In this document: positions 12,495-19,880 of the stretch, piece after piece
How the letters are laid out: each line of letters begins with the position of its first letter
How positions within the stretch are numbered: the first letter of the stretch is position 1
Origin: Candidatus Microgenomates bacterium
GTDB lineage: Bacteria > Patescibacteriota > Microgenomatia > Levybacterales > JACOYD01
Reading direction: 5' to 3'
Length of the DNA stretch: 19,880 nucleotides
NCBI GenBank assembly: GCA_016182055.1
Contig: JACOYD010000029.1
Span: 1 to 19,880, forward strand
Position numbers and translations under genes: made by a program
Notes under the pieces: generated by a model
Seen by the model: the letters and a program-made list of their open reading frames with translations, nothing else
Database searches by the model: none
Told to the model about the DNA's origin: nothing

Positions 12495-12545
12495 TTTAAC
12501 TCGAGTTTGCTCGCCGCGCTGCGAAGCGGGCAACTCTCGTTAAAC
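12495..12545 (+). repeat. GC-cored hairpin in the divergent intergenic region
   Basis: TTTAAC and GAGTT pair with AACTC and GTTAAA around an inner GCCGC/GCGGGC stem. No T-tract follows on either strand and the genes on both sides diverge, so it does not look like a terminator. It may be a protein site or a decayed repeat. Confidence 0.4.
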
Positions 12546-12601
12546 AGTTATGTACTCAAAATATTATTATAGATTTGCAAATTAGGGTATTTTGAGTATA
12601 G

Positions 12602-12607
12602 TATAAT
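12602..12607 (+). promoter_or_regulatory. -10 box of the 12619 gene
   Basis: A perfect TATAAT with 11 nt to ATG 12619. There is no good -35 at 17 bp; a TTGCAA is 21 bp upstream. Confidence 0.5.
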
Positions 12608-12618
12608 GATTGCAGATC

Positions 12619-14010
12619 ATGCTCTATAAATTGATTACTATTATTTTGCTTACTGCTGTTGGCTTTCTTATTCTAATTAACTATCTCGCCGCCAATTTTG
12701 ATACAAGCAGTTTTCCGCCTGTTTATAAAACAAATCTTGTAAAACTTCAGGTTCTTACCAAAGAAGACCCCCTATTCTATGATGAAAACAGCGATGTTTT
12801 ACTTTTTGCCGAATCTGCCCAAGCACTTAAAGAGATAGACCAGAAAATTGTCAGCAGCGATAATACTTATCGCCAAAGTCAGGCCGGCAAATATCAAAAT
12901 GTTTTTCCCCAAGGCTGGACAATATGGCCGGATGACTTTCTTCTCGCTCTTTCCTCTATCTACAAGGCTACTGCTTTATTTCTTGAGCAACCGACCGGGC
13001 AAAATGCCCAAAGACTTTTCTACTGGTACGATAAGGCAACGACCGAATATAAAAGATCAATTGCACTTAATATTGACGCATTGGAAAAAATATTGGCCAT
13101 CTCTCCCGAAAGACAACAGACCAAAATAGTATTTTTAGCCTCGGCCACCACCCCGCAGACAGTTCTCCACGACTTCCTGCTCATCCGTAAAAATGCCGAG
13201 GAGCTGGAAAAAGAAATAAGCGAAAGAAAAAGTTGTCTTGATAAGGGGGAATGTCCAAGAAAATCTGTCCAGACTAATAACAATCGGGAAAGTGTTGTGA
13301 AAATAGCCTTTAATCCGCTGGGGGATGAAATTTTAGGGATTAACAGAACTTCCCAGAAAATCTCTGGACCGTATTGGGCAGATACAAATTGCTTTGGCTC
13401 CCCACCAGAAGGGGACAAATACAGCTATCCCTTTTACATGATAGAAAAGGCTTCCAAAAAAGAGGACAAAATCATTCCCAGTGTTATTTTCACCAACACC
13501 AAATACTATCGTGACTATCGCCGCATCGCCAACCAGCCGGTAGCCCAACTTCTGCTCAAACACGGAATTAGTTTAAGACCGCATTCGGTGCTAAACGACT
13601 ACTTCTGCACCGATTTAAGCTATCTTCCCCAGCTTTATAGTCAATATTTGGGCAAGGGGCAAAACAAACTTAATACCATGCCCTATCTGATAGAGCGAAC
13701 ACTCACCTACAGTAATTCTCTGTTGTACAATTTAAGCTATAGCCAGAAACCTTACGATCCCCTGTATTTACTGATCAACCGCAGCGCTTATTCGCTCTAT
13801 TTTGGCACATTTTCCCAAAGCATCTGGCGTCTTTCCGAAACGCCAATATTTCTTATCGACGGAGATTTTAGCAAATTCGCCGCTAAGGAAGGATATATTC
13901 AATATGAGAATTTAATGGCTTTGGGAATGACTAAGGAGCAAATTAAAAAATTAAACTCTCTTCCCCGCCTGGATGAGGTGTATCAAAAAGAGCTTGGCAT
14001 TGGTTTCTAA
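12619..14010 (+). CDS. Membrane-anchored protein of unknown function, paralogue of the 16485 gene
   Basis: A 464-residue protein with a signal anchor (MLYKLITIILLTAVGFLILI) and a large domain expected outside the membrane. The middle is helical with many charged residues (about 65-205). The C-terminal third is Tyr-rich and ends in a recognisable block, YLLINRS-x4-LYFG-x4-SIWRLSE, near residues 383-407. The protein from 16485 carries the matching YLLIGRS-x4-LYYL-x4-SVWRLAE block and comparable helical segments, so the two are paralogues over most of their length. I do not recognise the family. The ATG at 12619 follows a TATAAT by 11 nt; a TTG at 12610 is also in frame but would lie upstream of the predicted mRNA 5' end. 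The stop overlaps the stop of the degenerate PaaK-like gene by 3 bp, tail to tail. Confidence 0.8.
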   Translation: MLYKLITIILLTAVGFLILINYLAANFDTSSFPPVYKTNLVKLQVLTKEDPLFYDENSDVLLFAESAQALKEIDQKIVSSDNTYRQSQAGKYQNVFPQGWTIWPDDFLLALSSIYKATALFLEQPTGQNAQRLFYWYDKATTEYKRSIALNIDALEKILAISPERQQTKIVFLASATTPQTVLHDFLLIRKNAEELEKEISERKSCLDKGECPRKSVQTNNNRESVVKIAFNPLGDEILGINRTSQKISGPYWADTNCFGSPPEGDKYSYPFYMIEKASKKEDKIIPSVIFTNTKYYRDYRRIANQPVAQLLLKHGISLRPHSVLNDYFCTDLSYLPQLYSQYLGKGQNKLNTMPYLIERTLTYSNSLLYNLSYSQKPYDPLYLLINRSAYSLYFGTFSQSIWRLSETPIFLIDGDFSKFAAKEGYIQYENLMALGMTKEQIKKLNSLPRLDEVYQKELGIGF

Positions 14011-14840
14011 TGAAGGAGAAAAGAAGGCTGTCCGCAGGAACACCGGCTCTCAACTTTCTTAAGAGAAAGATCACTTTGGTAGCGTATCATGGGACAGCTG
14101 CGTAAACGCACGCTGGTTAAAATAGCAAATTTGGCCGGTTCTATCAAGATATCCTCATAGGGATGAAAAGTAATTTTTTTCAGAAGAGCTTCCGGACAAC
14201 CATAGGCTATGCGCCCAAATTCCGGCAGACTTAGAATGCAGTAAACTTTAATCCCTTTAGGCCACTTGAAATCATTGGCATTAAAGGCAGAATCAACTAC
14301 AGTCACTGCTTTAAGCGGAAGATTAAGCTTAAGCAGTTCCTGACGAAAGTCGGCAGTTGATTGACTGTCTATCACCAGTGAGTCAATCCGATACTGCTGG
14401 GCAGTGGCAGAAACCACTGCCGGATTAAACACCTCGCCAATTAAGGGAAGAATACCCCGCTCATAAAAAAAGAGGCAATGCTCTATTGCTTCATAAACAT
14501 CCTGCATCAGTACCATCGGCCGCCGTACCCCTTTAATAGGAAGAGCTTCCTTTTCAATCTCCGTAAGATCTTGATGAATAAGAAAATAACGATCGGCCTC
14601 TTTTGAAAAAACCAACTTATTAAGACCCTTTTTCTCCTCAAGGCAGCGATTTTTGTAGGGACTTTTTGCCAGCTCATTAAAGGTGGTAAGCGGCAGTTTT
14701 AGAAAGGTTTCTTTATTAAAAAGGGCAAGTGACTTTCTGTCGATGCCGGCACTTTGATACTTTAGCCGATAAAAATTGTGTCTTTTGGTAAATACCTCTT
14801 TCAAAATTGTTTGTAATTCTGGGAAAAATTCAGCCGGCAT
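14007..14840 (-). CDS. Degenerate PaaK/F390 synthetase-like protein, probably without adenylation activity
   Basis: A 277-residue protein that keeps the start and late-middle landmarks of phenylacetate-CoA-ligase-like enzymes. FYRLKYQSAGID and LKLPLTTFNELAKSPYK (about residues 23-63) match the N-terminal region. FAILTSVRLRSCPMIRYQSD, then a CSCG pair (about 249-280), matches the stretch before and after the family's RYxTGD motif. The Ser/Thr/Gly-rich ATP loop is missing, TGD is changed to QSD, and the protein ends before the GR motif and catalytic lysine domain. It is therefore about 160 residues shorter than its apparent relative at 17869. A regulatory or scaffold role, or slow decay, are both possible. 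Promoter and reading frame are intact, so it is expressed in principle. Confidence 0.7.
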   Translation of the reverse strand: MPAEFFPELQTILKEVFTKRHNFYRLKYQSAGIDRKSLALFNKETFLKLPLTTFNELAKSPYKNRCLEEKKGLNKLVFSKEADRYFLIHQDLTEIEKEALPIKGVRRPMVLMQDVYEAIEHCLFFYERGILPLIGEVFNPAVVSATAQQYRIDSLVIDSQSTADFRQELLKLNLPLKAVTVVDSAFNANDFKWPKGIKVYCILSLPEFGRIAYGCPEALLKKITFHPYEDILIEPAKFAILTSVRLRSCPMIRYQSDLSLKKVESRCSCGQPSFLLH

Positions 14841-14848
14841 TATCTGAC

Positions 14849-14877
14849 ATTATACCTTTTACAAAACATGTTGACAA
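14849..14877 (-). promoter_or_regulatory. Promoter of the degenerate PaaK-like gene
   Basis: Minus-strand TTGTCA (14872-14877), 17 bp, perfect TATAAT (14849-14854), then 8 nt to the ATG. The -35 overlaps the -35 of the opposite promoter by five bases. Confidence 0.75.
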
Positions 14878-14899
14878 CGACTGGAGATTAACGTATATT
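14871..14899 (+). promoter_or_regulatory. Promoter of the symporter operon
   Basis: Perfect TTGACA (14871-14876), 17 bp, TATATT (14894-14899), then 7 nt to ATG 14907. Transcription should begin at the A of the ATG, a fully leaderless message. Confidence 0.75.
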
Positions 14900-14906
14900 A
14901 AACCCC

Positions 14907-16379
14907 ATGCCAAAAGATATGGTGTTGAGCCAGCCCCAAGGAATAATCTTTATTGCCCTCTTTTGGTTGATAGCCTTTTTTGCCATCAGACTGTTTTTCC
15001 CAAAAAAAATCACCGCTATCACCTTTCTGGTCTCCGAGCGAACCGTTGGTATTTGGCTGGGATCGATCACGGTAGCTATTGCCTGGGTGTGGGCTCCGGC
15101 TCTCTTTGTTTCTTCCCAAAAGGCTTATGAACAAGGTCTTCCCGGATTATTTTGGTTTACCCTGCCAAATGCTGGCGCCCTGATTCTTTTCTCCTTTCTG
15201 GCCAGCCGCATGAGAAATATTTTTAACCAGGGTTTTACCCTGCCGGAGTATATGGGAAAGAGATTTGGCCGCCGGATGGAAATTTTGTATTCCTTTGCTA
15301 TATTTGTGGCTCAAAGCTATGCGGTAATTATTAACCTGACGGCGGCGCTTTTGTTGTTAAACCTGGTGACGGGAATACCCAAACAAAGCCTTATTGTAGT
15401 TTTGGGCAGCATGATGGTATCGTTAAGCCTGCTCAAGGGTATTCGCTCATCTTTAGTGGAAGATATCATCAAAGCTTTTATGATCGCGGTGGTAGCTTTT
15501 ATTATTGTGCCATGGAGTATTTCTGCAGGCGGTGGCTTATCTGCGGTAATAAGCGGCATTGGCGGAGTAAAAGGTACATTTGGCAATCTTTTTGATCCCA
15601 TGGTGGCCTGGACATTTGGCGTACCGATTAGTATCTCACTTCTGTCGGGTATTGTGATTGATCAACAGCAATGGCAACGGGCTTTTGCCATGAAAACCAG
15701 GGCGGTAAAACAGTCATTTTTGCTGGGGGGATTAATTTTCGCCCTAGTGCCAATCACTCTCGGACTGCTTGGCTACCTTGCCGCTGCCCCCTCGCTTAAA
15801 ATTGCAGTTTCCCAAAATCAACTTGCGGGATTTTCCGCTGTTTTGCAACTTCTGCCTACGATAGCTGTAATAGGCTTTACTGCCATGGTGCTGGCAGGCT
15901 TGGTGGCTGCCGGCAGCTCTGCCTTAAACGCCGTAAGCTCAATTGGTGCCACCGATATTTATAAGCTGTTGAGACCGCGTGCTTCCAACCAAGCTTTGCT
16001 TGCCGCATCCAGAGCAAGCATGATCGTTTTAATTCTGGTCGGTATGGCTATTGCCCTTATCCCCAACATCCAGCTTCTCTATCTGGTGCTGGTGGTGGGG
16101 GTGTTTCGCGCCGCTCTTTTTATTCCCACCATTCTCTCTCTGTTCTGGTCAAAGTTATCAGGCCCCTTTACCTTCTTCGGGGCTATTCTGGGAATGACCA
16201 TTGGCGTACCACTTTTTGTCTATGGCTCACTGGTGAAAAATGCCACTATTTCTTCCTTTGGCAGTTTAATACCGATTATCATTACCCTTGTCTTCTGTAT
16301 AATCGGCACCCTATACAAATCAGAATCATTCAATTATAATAAGCCGGCAGGCGATGACAGTAATAAACGCAAAACCTAA
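14907..16379 (+). CDS. Sodium:solute symporter family (SSS) transporter
   Basis: A 490-residue integral membrane protein with about 13 membrane segments, the usual SSS number. The family is shown by FLVSERTVGIWLGSITVAIA near residues 40-59 (first core helix), GFTLPEYMGKRFGRR (about 108-122), and LAGLVAAGSSALNAVSSIGA with TDIYKL after it (about 330-355), the classic SSS signature with its Ser-rich Na+ site. Members import sugars, amino acids, urea or other solutes with sodium. The substrate cannot be told from sequence alone; GIVIDQQQWQRAFA resembles the branch with Q-x-x-x-Q-R-x-x-A, which is of mixed specificity. It heads an operon continuing through the 44-aa frame, the paralogue at 16485 and the PaaK-like enzyme, which suggests uptake and activation of a carboxylated compound, by inference. 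Confidence 0.9.
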   Translation: MPKDMVLSQPQGIIFIALFWLIAFFAIRLFFPKKITAITFLVSERTVGIWLGSITVAIAWVWAPALFVSSQKAYEQGLPGLFWFTLPNAGALILFSFLASRMRNIFNQGFTLPEYMGKRFGRRMEILYSFAIFVAQSYAVIINLTAALLLLNLVTGIPKQSLIVVLGSMMVSLSLLKGIRSSLVEDIIKAFMIAVVAFIIVPWSISAGGGLSAVISGIGGVKGTFGNLFDPMVAWTFGVPISISLLSGIVIDQQQWQRAFAMKTRAVKQSFLLGGLIFALVPITLGLLGYLAAAPSLKIAVSQNQLAGFSAVLQLLPTIAVIGFTAMVLAGLVAAGSSALNAVSSIGATDIYKLLRPRASNQALLAASRASMIVLILVGMAIALIPNIQLLYLVLVVGVFRAALFIPTILSLFWSKLSGPFTFFGAILGMTIGVPLFVYGSLVKNATISSFGSLIPIIITLVFCIIGTLYKSESFNYNKPAGDDSNKRKT

Positions 16380-16488
16380 CATACAAGGCTATTCATTTAT
16401 TCTCAAAACAGAAAAAGAACTTCATAAGTTTTCCCAACGGGTCGCTGATTTATTAGTGGAAAATTATGCAACTCCACTTAATTTATGA
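16354..16488 (+). CDS. Small 44-residue protein bridging two operon genes, unknown
   Basis: An open frame MTVINAKPNIQGYSFILK, then TEKELHKFSQRVADLLVE and a short tail. It starts 26 bp before the end of the symporter gene in another frame and ends in TGA within an ATGA overlap with the start of the next gene. That packing is typical of translational coupling and explains the otherwise empty 105-bp gap. The predicted helix is amphipathic and charged. No family is recognised, so it could also be a chance frame. Confidence 0.45.
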   Translation: MTVINAKPNIQGYSFILKTEKELHKFSQRVADLLVENYATPLNL

Positions 16489-17903
16489 AACATGGATTGT
16501 TAAACGAATTTTATGGAGTAACCATTAGTGATCCGCTTTTTGCCGCCGAAGGGCTTAATATTGATAATGCGCAGTTGGCCCTTGATGAACTGGAAGAAAT
16601 AACCAAAAAGCTTCAAATAGTTAAACCAGGATTATCCGGACGCATATATTTTTGGTTTAATCCGCTGACCAAAATTCTTCATCCTTTTAGATTTCTACGC
16701 AGTTTCCTTAAAAGCGAGAAGGCCAGACGCCTTTTTCTGACAAATCCCACCCTACCTCATGCTAAGCTACTACTTCAGTCATATTACGACACGGTGCGCT
16801 CTCTGGAAAAGGATTTATCTTCTTATCGCTCTGCCTGCTTATCGGCACAGGAAAAAACTTTATCAAAGTTTCCCAGGGCAAACGCTTATAATTTTTATCG
16901 AGCCCGTGTCCCCTTTGCTGATTTTATTAGCTACATCGATCTGATGGGCCGCAACAGCCAAGCTCTGCGTCAAGAAATTGAAGAAAGAAGCAGGCTACTT
17001 CTTGCTTCGATGCAAAAAGACATCTTGAATAGTAGCGACAAAAGAAATAAAAAAATCACTACTCCCCCTGCAAAGCCGGTCATTAATTCAATTCCCTACC
17101 GGGAGAAAGGAAAAAAACTATCAAGTCAATACCGGGAAATTATTAAATGGATTGAGCAGGGCCGGGATTACAGCTACTATCTTGAACAACGTTACGGTCC
17201 AATCAATACAGAACTAATCGGACCAATCTTCTATAAACTCTCCCAGTTTGACGGAAAGTCTACCAGCCATCAGTTTTTTATTTCTATTGCCAAAGACCAG
17301 AAAAACACACCGCGCTCTCTTCACGCCATTTTAGCCGATCAGTATCATTTTATAGAATTAGCTAAAGATAAATATAAATTTTATGCCGATATCGCTGCCT
17401 ATGAACCATTGATTAAAAGAGGCATTAATTACTGGTATCAGCCGGCCACTTCGTTCTACTTTACCCCCGATCTGACATACTACCCGGATTTAGCAACAAT
17501 TGTTGACTTAAAAAGGCGTCCTTTATTAAACAAACCCTATCTGTTGAGTCAAAAATCAAGCCTGCTGGATCTTCTTTTATGGAATGGCTATTTTCATAAC
17601 CTAAGCTATTTTCAAAGTATCACTTCAAGAATCAACAAAAAAGGCAAAAAAAACGACTCATGGCATTATCTTTTAATAGGGAGAAGTTATCCCAGCTTAT
17701 ACTACTTATCTTTTAACAGAAGCGTCTGGCGGCTTGCCGAAAAAGCGAATTTTTTGGGTGCTCCCACCAAAAAATCACCATTTTATATCACATTCAGCCA
17801 GCTGCCTTCCACGCTCAAAAAGAAAGACTTGCAAAATATTTTTGCAGGCGGCCAGATTCGGGCAAAAGATGATGACACGACCATCTCTAATTTTAAAAAG
17901 TAA
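16485..17903 (+). CDS. Protein of unknown function, paralogue of the 12619 gene
   Basis: A 472-residue protein, rich in Tyr, Lys and Leu, with no clear membrane anchor, unlike its paralogue. The helical region (about 90-180) corresponds to residues 125-205 of the other protein. Residues 240-330 align in outline (IGPIFYKLSQFDG with ISGPYWADTNCFG; YEPLIKRGINYW with VAQLLLKHGISLR). The Tyr-rich block YLLIGRS (395-401) through SVWRLAEKANFLG is the strongest match. The start ATG sits in an ATGA overlap with the small upstream frame. Its last 35 bases overlap the start of the PaaK-like gene. I know no named family with this pattern. Its neighbours suggest a partner or substrate carrier of the ligase. 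Confidence 0.8.
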   Translation: MKHGLLNEFYGVTISDPLFAAEGLNIDNAQLALDELEEITKKLQIVKPGLSGRIYFWFNPLTKILHPFRFLRSFLKSEKARRLFLTNPTLPHAKLLLQSYYDTVRSLEKDLSSYRSACLSAQEKTLSKFPRANAYNFYRARVPFADFISYIDLMGRNSQALRQEIEERSRLLLASMQKDILNSSDKRNKKITTPPAKPVINSIPYREKGKKLSSQYREIIKWIEQGRDYSYYLEQRYGPINTELIGPIFYKLSQFDGKSTSHQFFISIAKDQKNTPRSLHAILADQYHFIELAKDKYKFYADIAAYEPLIKRGINYWYQPATSFYFTPDLTYYPDLATIVDLKRRPLLNKPYLLSQKSSLLDLLLWNGYFHNLSYFQSITSRINKKGKKNDSWHYLLIGRSYPSLYYLSFNRSVWRLAEKANFLGAPTKKSPFYITFSQLPSTLKKKDLQNIFAGGQIRAKDDDTTISNFKK

Positions 17904-19188
17904 GTCGGAACTTCGCGAAAACCTGAAAGGAGTAAGTAATTTTCTTGACCGGGCAAGCCGGCTGTCTTTCTGGCACACCCACTTTGCCAATCAGGGTTTT
18001 CGCTTTGAGCCTGGTAAATTTGACTGGAATTATTGGACGAATATTCCCTTTGTTACCAAAGAGGATTTCCTCAATTTAGGCCTTAACAGACGATTAAATG
18101 ATGCTAATAAAATTACGAAAAGTGAACCACTTCACTTTATCCTGCAGTCAACATCAGGTACAAGCAGAACCACCAGGCCAATACTCTTTCTCAAGAATGT
18201 TGATCATCTGGTGGACGGCAAGTCTCATAACAAAGGCAGAAGGATATTAATTCTTTATCAAGGCCGGGCAATTTCTCTTCGTGATGTTTTTGCCACCATT
18301 CGACAGCGTAAACAAAAAAGTACTATTTCACAAAGTCTAGTGGTAAATCCATTCCAATTCACTGGTAATATGATTGAGGCTATTTCCGAATTTAATGCCG
18401 ACAGTACAGTAACTTTTCCTGCCTCTGTAGCCTATCTCACCTCATCGTTTCCGGAAAATAGAAAAATATTTACACCAATGAAACATGTTTATTTATCCGG
18501 TGATTTTATGAGCAGGCAACAAGCTTTGCTTACGCAGACCAAATTCAAAAAAGCCAATATAGACATTGATTATATAATGACGGAGGTCGATTCCATCGGC
18601 ATTTGTTGTAAGTTTCTTCGCGCTCGTTATGGCACCAATGCCTATCATCCTTTTAATGGACGTATCATTGAACTTGTTGATATAGACGAAAATGGAGTTG
18701 GCGAGGTAGTAGTAACCAAAACTTATCCGCTTGAATTGTCATTCATCCGCTATAAAACGGGTGATGTGGCTCGCGCAATTAATAAAACATGTTCTTGCAA
18801 AGCACAGTGGACGATTTTTTTGGAAGGGCGTAAAAATATGGATTACATAAAAAGCCTTGGCGTGCTTATCACCCGCTCGGAAATAACCCGGGCGCTTAAA
18901 GCTTTTGATAAAGAAATTGAAGAGTGGCGAGCTGAAGTACGGGAAATACCATTTAAGGGGGCTTTGCTGGGAGAGCTTACCTTACTGATAAAGCCGCATA
19001 ATCGTCTGGCAGATAAAGATTTTCTCAAAAAACTAAAAGAAGACGTCGGCACAAAATTGTTGCTCACTCCTCAAAAAACACTTGCCATGCTTGCCTCAGA
19101 AAAAAAATTTATGCCTCTTAAGATTCAAGTGATCAAAGAGTTCCCCCCCGCCTCCAAAAAAGTACTATTGAGGAAGGTCCTGGATTAG
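17869..19188 (+). CDS. PaaK/coenzyme F390 synthetase-like adenylate-forming enzyme
   Basis: A 440-residue member of the adenylate-forming (ANL) superfamily, nearest the phenylacetate-CoA ligase group. Motifs in order: ATP loop STSGTSRTTRP (94-104), YIMTE of the aromatic/TE motif (235-239), RYKTGD with the ATP-binding Asp (294-299), a CSC cysteine cluster (308-310), GRKNM hinge region (320-324), and a C-terminal SKKVLLRK (429-436) with the candidate catalytic lysine. Such enzymes activate a carboxylic acid as acyl-AMP and pass it to CoA or another acceptor. The substrate is unknown; LuxE-type acyl-protein chemistry is also possible. ATG 17869 is taken because homology begins just after it; a second ATG at 17872 is equally good, and the frame is open far upstream without homology. 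The start overlaps the preceding gene by 35 bp. Confidence 0.85.
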   Translation: MMTRPSLILKSKSELRENLKGVSNFLDRASRLSFWHTHFANQGFRFEPGKFDWNYWTNIPFVTKEDFLNLGLNRRLNDANKITKSEPLHFILQSTSGTSRTTRPILFLKNVDHLVDGKSHNKGRRILILYQGRAISLRDVFATIRQRKQKSTISQSLVVNPFQFTGNMIEAISEFNADSTVTFPASVAYLTSSFPENRKIFTPMKHVYLSGDFMSRQQALLTQTKFKKANIDIDYIMTEVDSIGICCKFLRARYGTNAYHPFNGRIIELVDIDENGVGEVVVTKTYPLELSFIRYKTGDVARAINKTCSCKAQWTIFLEGRKNMDYIKSLGVLITRSEITRALKAFDKEIEEWRAEVREIPFKGALLGELTLLIKPHNRLADKDFLKKLKEDVGTKLLLTPQKTLAMLASEKKFMPLKIQVIKEFPPASKKVLLRKVLD

Positions 19189-19401
19189 CTACTCGAAGAA
19201 TCCCGTGCAATCGACAAAAAGAAAACTGTTTTGATCGGTATCCTGCTGTGTCGAAGAAATAAATTTGCCTTTATCGTCTTTATTGGTATCTCCCTCAACC
19301 TTTACAGGACTTTTGTGGACAGTTGTAAATAATAAAAGGAGCACCCATAAGGATATAAATCCTTTAAGAAGCTTCGCATAATTTTTAATTCGCAGGACCA
19401 T
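19189..19401 (-). CDS. Small exported or anchored protein, unknown
   Basis: A 70-residue frame with a basic start (MVLRIKNYAKLLK), a hydrophobic stretch (GFISLWVLLLLFTTV, about 14-28) and a polar Asp/Lys/Ser-rich tail ending in CTGFFE. The layout fits a signal peptide or single anchor. It lies 22 bp after the 19424 gene on the same strand and its stop abuts the stop of the PaaK-like gene with no gap. There is no Shine-Dalgarno sequence or clear promoter, so expression would be from the upstream gene. No family is recognised. Confidence 0.5.
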   Translation of the reverse strand: MVLRIKNYAKLLKGFISLWVLLLLFTTVHKSPVKVEGDTNKDDKGKFISSTQQDTDQNSFLFVDCTGFFE

Positions 19402-19423
19402 ATAAAAATAACTGGCGATATGA

Positions 19424-19867
19424 TTACTTAAAAATATTTACCGAAAAAACATCATTCCATCCTTTTTTCTTAAGTCCGTATGCCAGCACAATCTCCACTT
19501 TTTGTCCCACTTGCAGATTTGAAAGCGAAGCCCGAGCTTTTTGATTCCCCTGCACCAAAAAAAACTTGGTATTGTCACCAAGCTGGAATTTGGGAATATT
19601 TTTCCCCTCAATATCGGTAACCAGTTCTGATCCTATGATATTACTAACTGTACCCGCAAATCTGTATCGCACAGCCGCTCCTTTAACAGTCGGGCTAGTT
19701 GGATCAATGGGAAATTTTGTAGATTCTTTAGCTATTTCCTGCTGGGTATTCTCTGGTGCGTTACTTTCTGGCATAGAAGATCGTCCCAGTCCCAGGGACC
19801 AGGCGGCAATGGCGGCGGAGGCAATTAAAACTATAACTGCCAGGGCAACGTAGGTGAGTTTGGACAT
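19424..19867 (-). CDS. Small anchored protein of unknown function
   Basis: A 147-residue protein with an N-terminal anchor (MSKLTYVALAVIVLIASAAI), a Ser/Pro/Glu-rich spacer (about 28-60) and a beta-rich domain (about 65-147: RYRFAGTVSNIIGSELVTDI, FFLVQGNQKARASLSNL, VGQKVEIVLAYGLKKKGW). The V-G-Q-K-V-E-I ending is typical of small domains that bind or cap surfaces, such as DUF5666-like folds. It shares its plan with the 11996-12427 protein. Only 13 bases lie upstream in the window, so its promoter cannot be judged. It is probably the first gene of a two-gene unit with 19189-19401. Confidence 0.7.
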   Translation of the reverse strand: MSKLTYVALAVIVLIASAAIAAWSLGLGRSSMPESNAPENTQQEIAKESTKFPIDPTSPTVKGAAVRYRFAGTVSNIIGSELVTDIEGKNIPKFQLGDNTKFFLVQGNQKARASLSNLQVGQKVEIVLAYGLKKKGWNDVFSVNIFK

Positions 19868-19880
19868 TACACTTACTTTC

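Noticed and set aside
14007..19188. Classical phenylacetate degradation operon
   Set aside because: No paa oxygenase or hydratase genes are present; only the ligase-like fold is shared.

Overview
The window looks like a chromosome segment from a Candidate Phyla Radiation (Patescibacteria) bacterium, most likely Microgenomates-like. This rests on gene content, not on a phylogeny. It has the translation block rpmG, tRNA-Trp, secE, nusG, rplK, rplA; a short VirB2/TrbC-like pilin; PilX-like and four-helix-bundle (S23) proteins; an L1 protein with a charged N-terminal extension; tRNAs without encoded CCA; and many small anchored proteins of unknown function. TGA ends several clear genes (the M50 protease, galU and the 395-codon secreted protein), so the standard bacterial code applies rather than the TGA=Gly code of some CPR lineages.

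Layout. 1-435: C-terminal end of an M50 (site-2) protease. 437-895: minus-strand tRNA cluster Thr(GGU), Thr(UGU), Tyr(GUA). The Thr(UGU) gene is split in its anticodon loop by a 172-bp insert that itself carries a second complete tRNA-Thr(UGU). 964-1324: rpmG and tRNA-Trp. 1411-4718: five minus-strand genes (small membrane protein, S23-type four-helix protein, PAP2 phosphatase, galU, HTH protein) lying between tRNA-Trp and secE. 4905-8184: secE, nusG, a pilin-like gene, rplK and rplA. 8173-12427: minus-strand surface genes (PilX-like protein, secreted PTP-linker protein and two anchored proteins). 12619-19188: an uncharacterised locus built around an SSS-family symporter. It holds two paralogous large proteins of unknown function, each next to a phenylacetate-CoA-ligase-like (PaaK/F390 synthetase-like) protein, one with intact motifs and one degenerate. 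19189-19867: two small minus-strand exported or anchored proteins.

Two patterns run through the window. First, most non-ribosomal genes have a recognisable -10 box only 6-11 nt before the start codon, often with a -35 at 17 bp or an extended TGn -10. This implies leaderless or nearly leaderless mRNAs. Second, long AT-rich, word-repeating imperfect palindromes occupy the spaces before secE, nusG, rplK and rplA and flank the S23 gene. One such element lies in frame inside rplA and another encodes the leader peptide of the PilX-like protein. The most unusual structure is the tRNA nested inside a tRNA. The most likely undescribed gene system is the duplicated partner-plus-PaaK-like module around the symporter.
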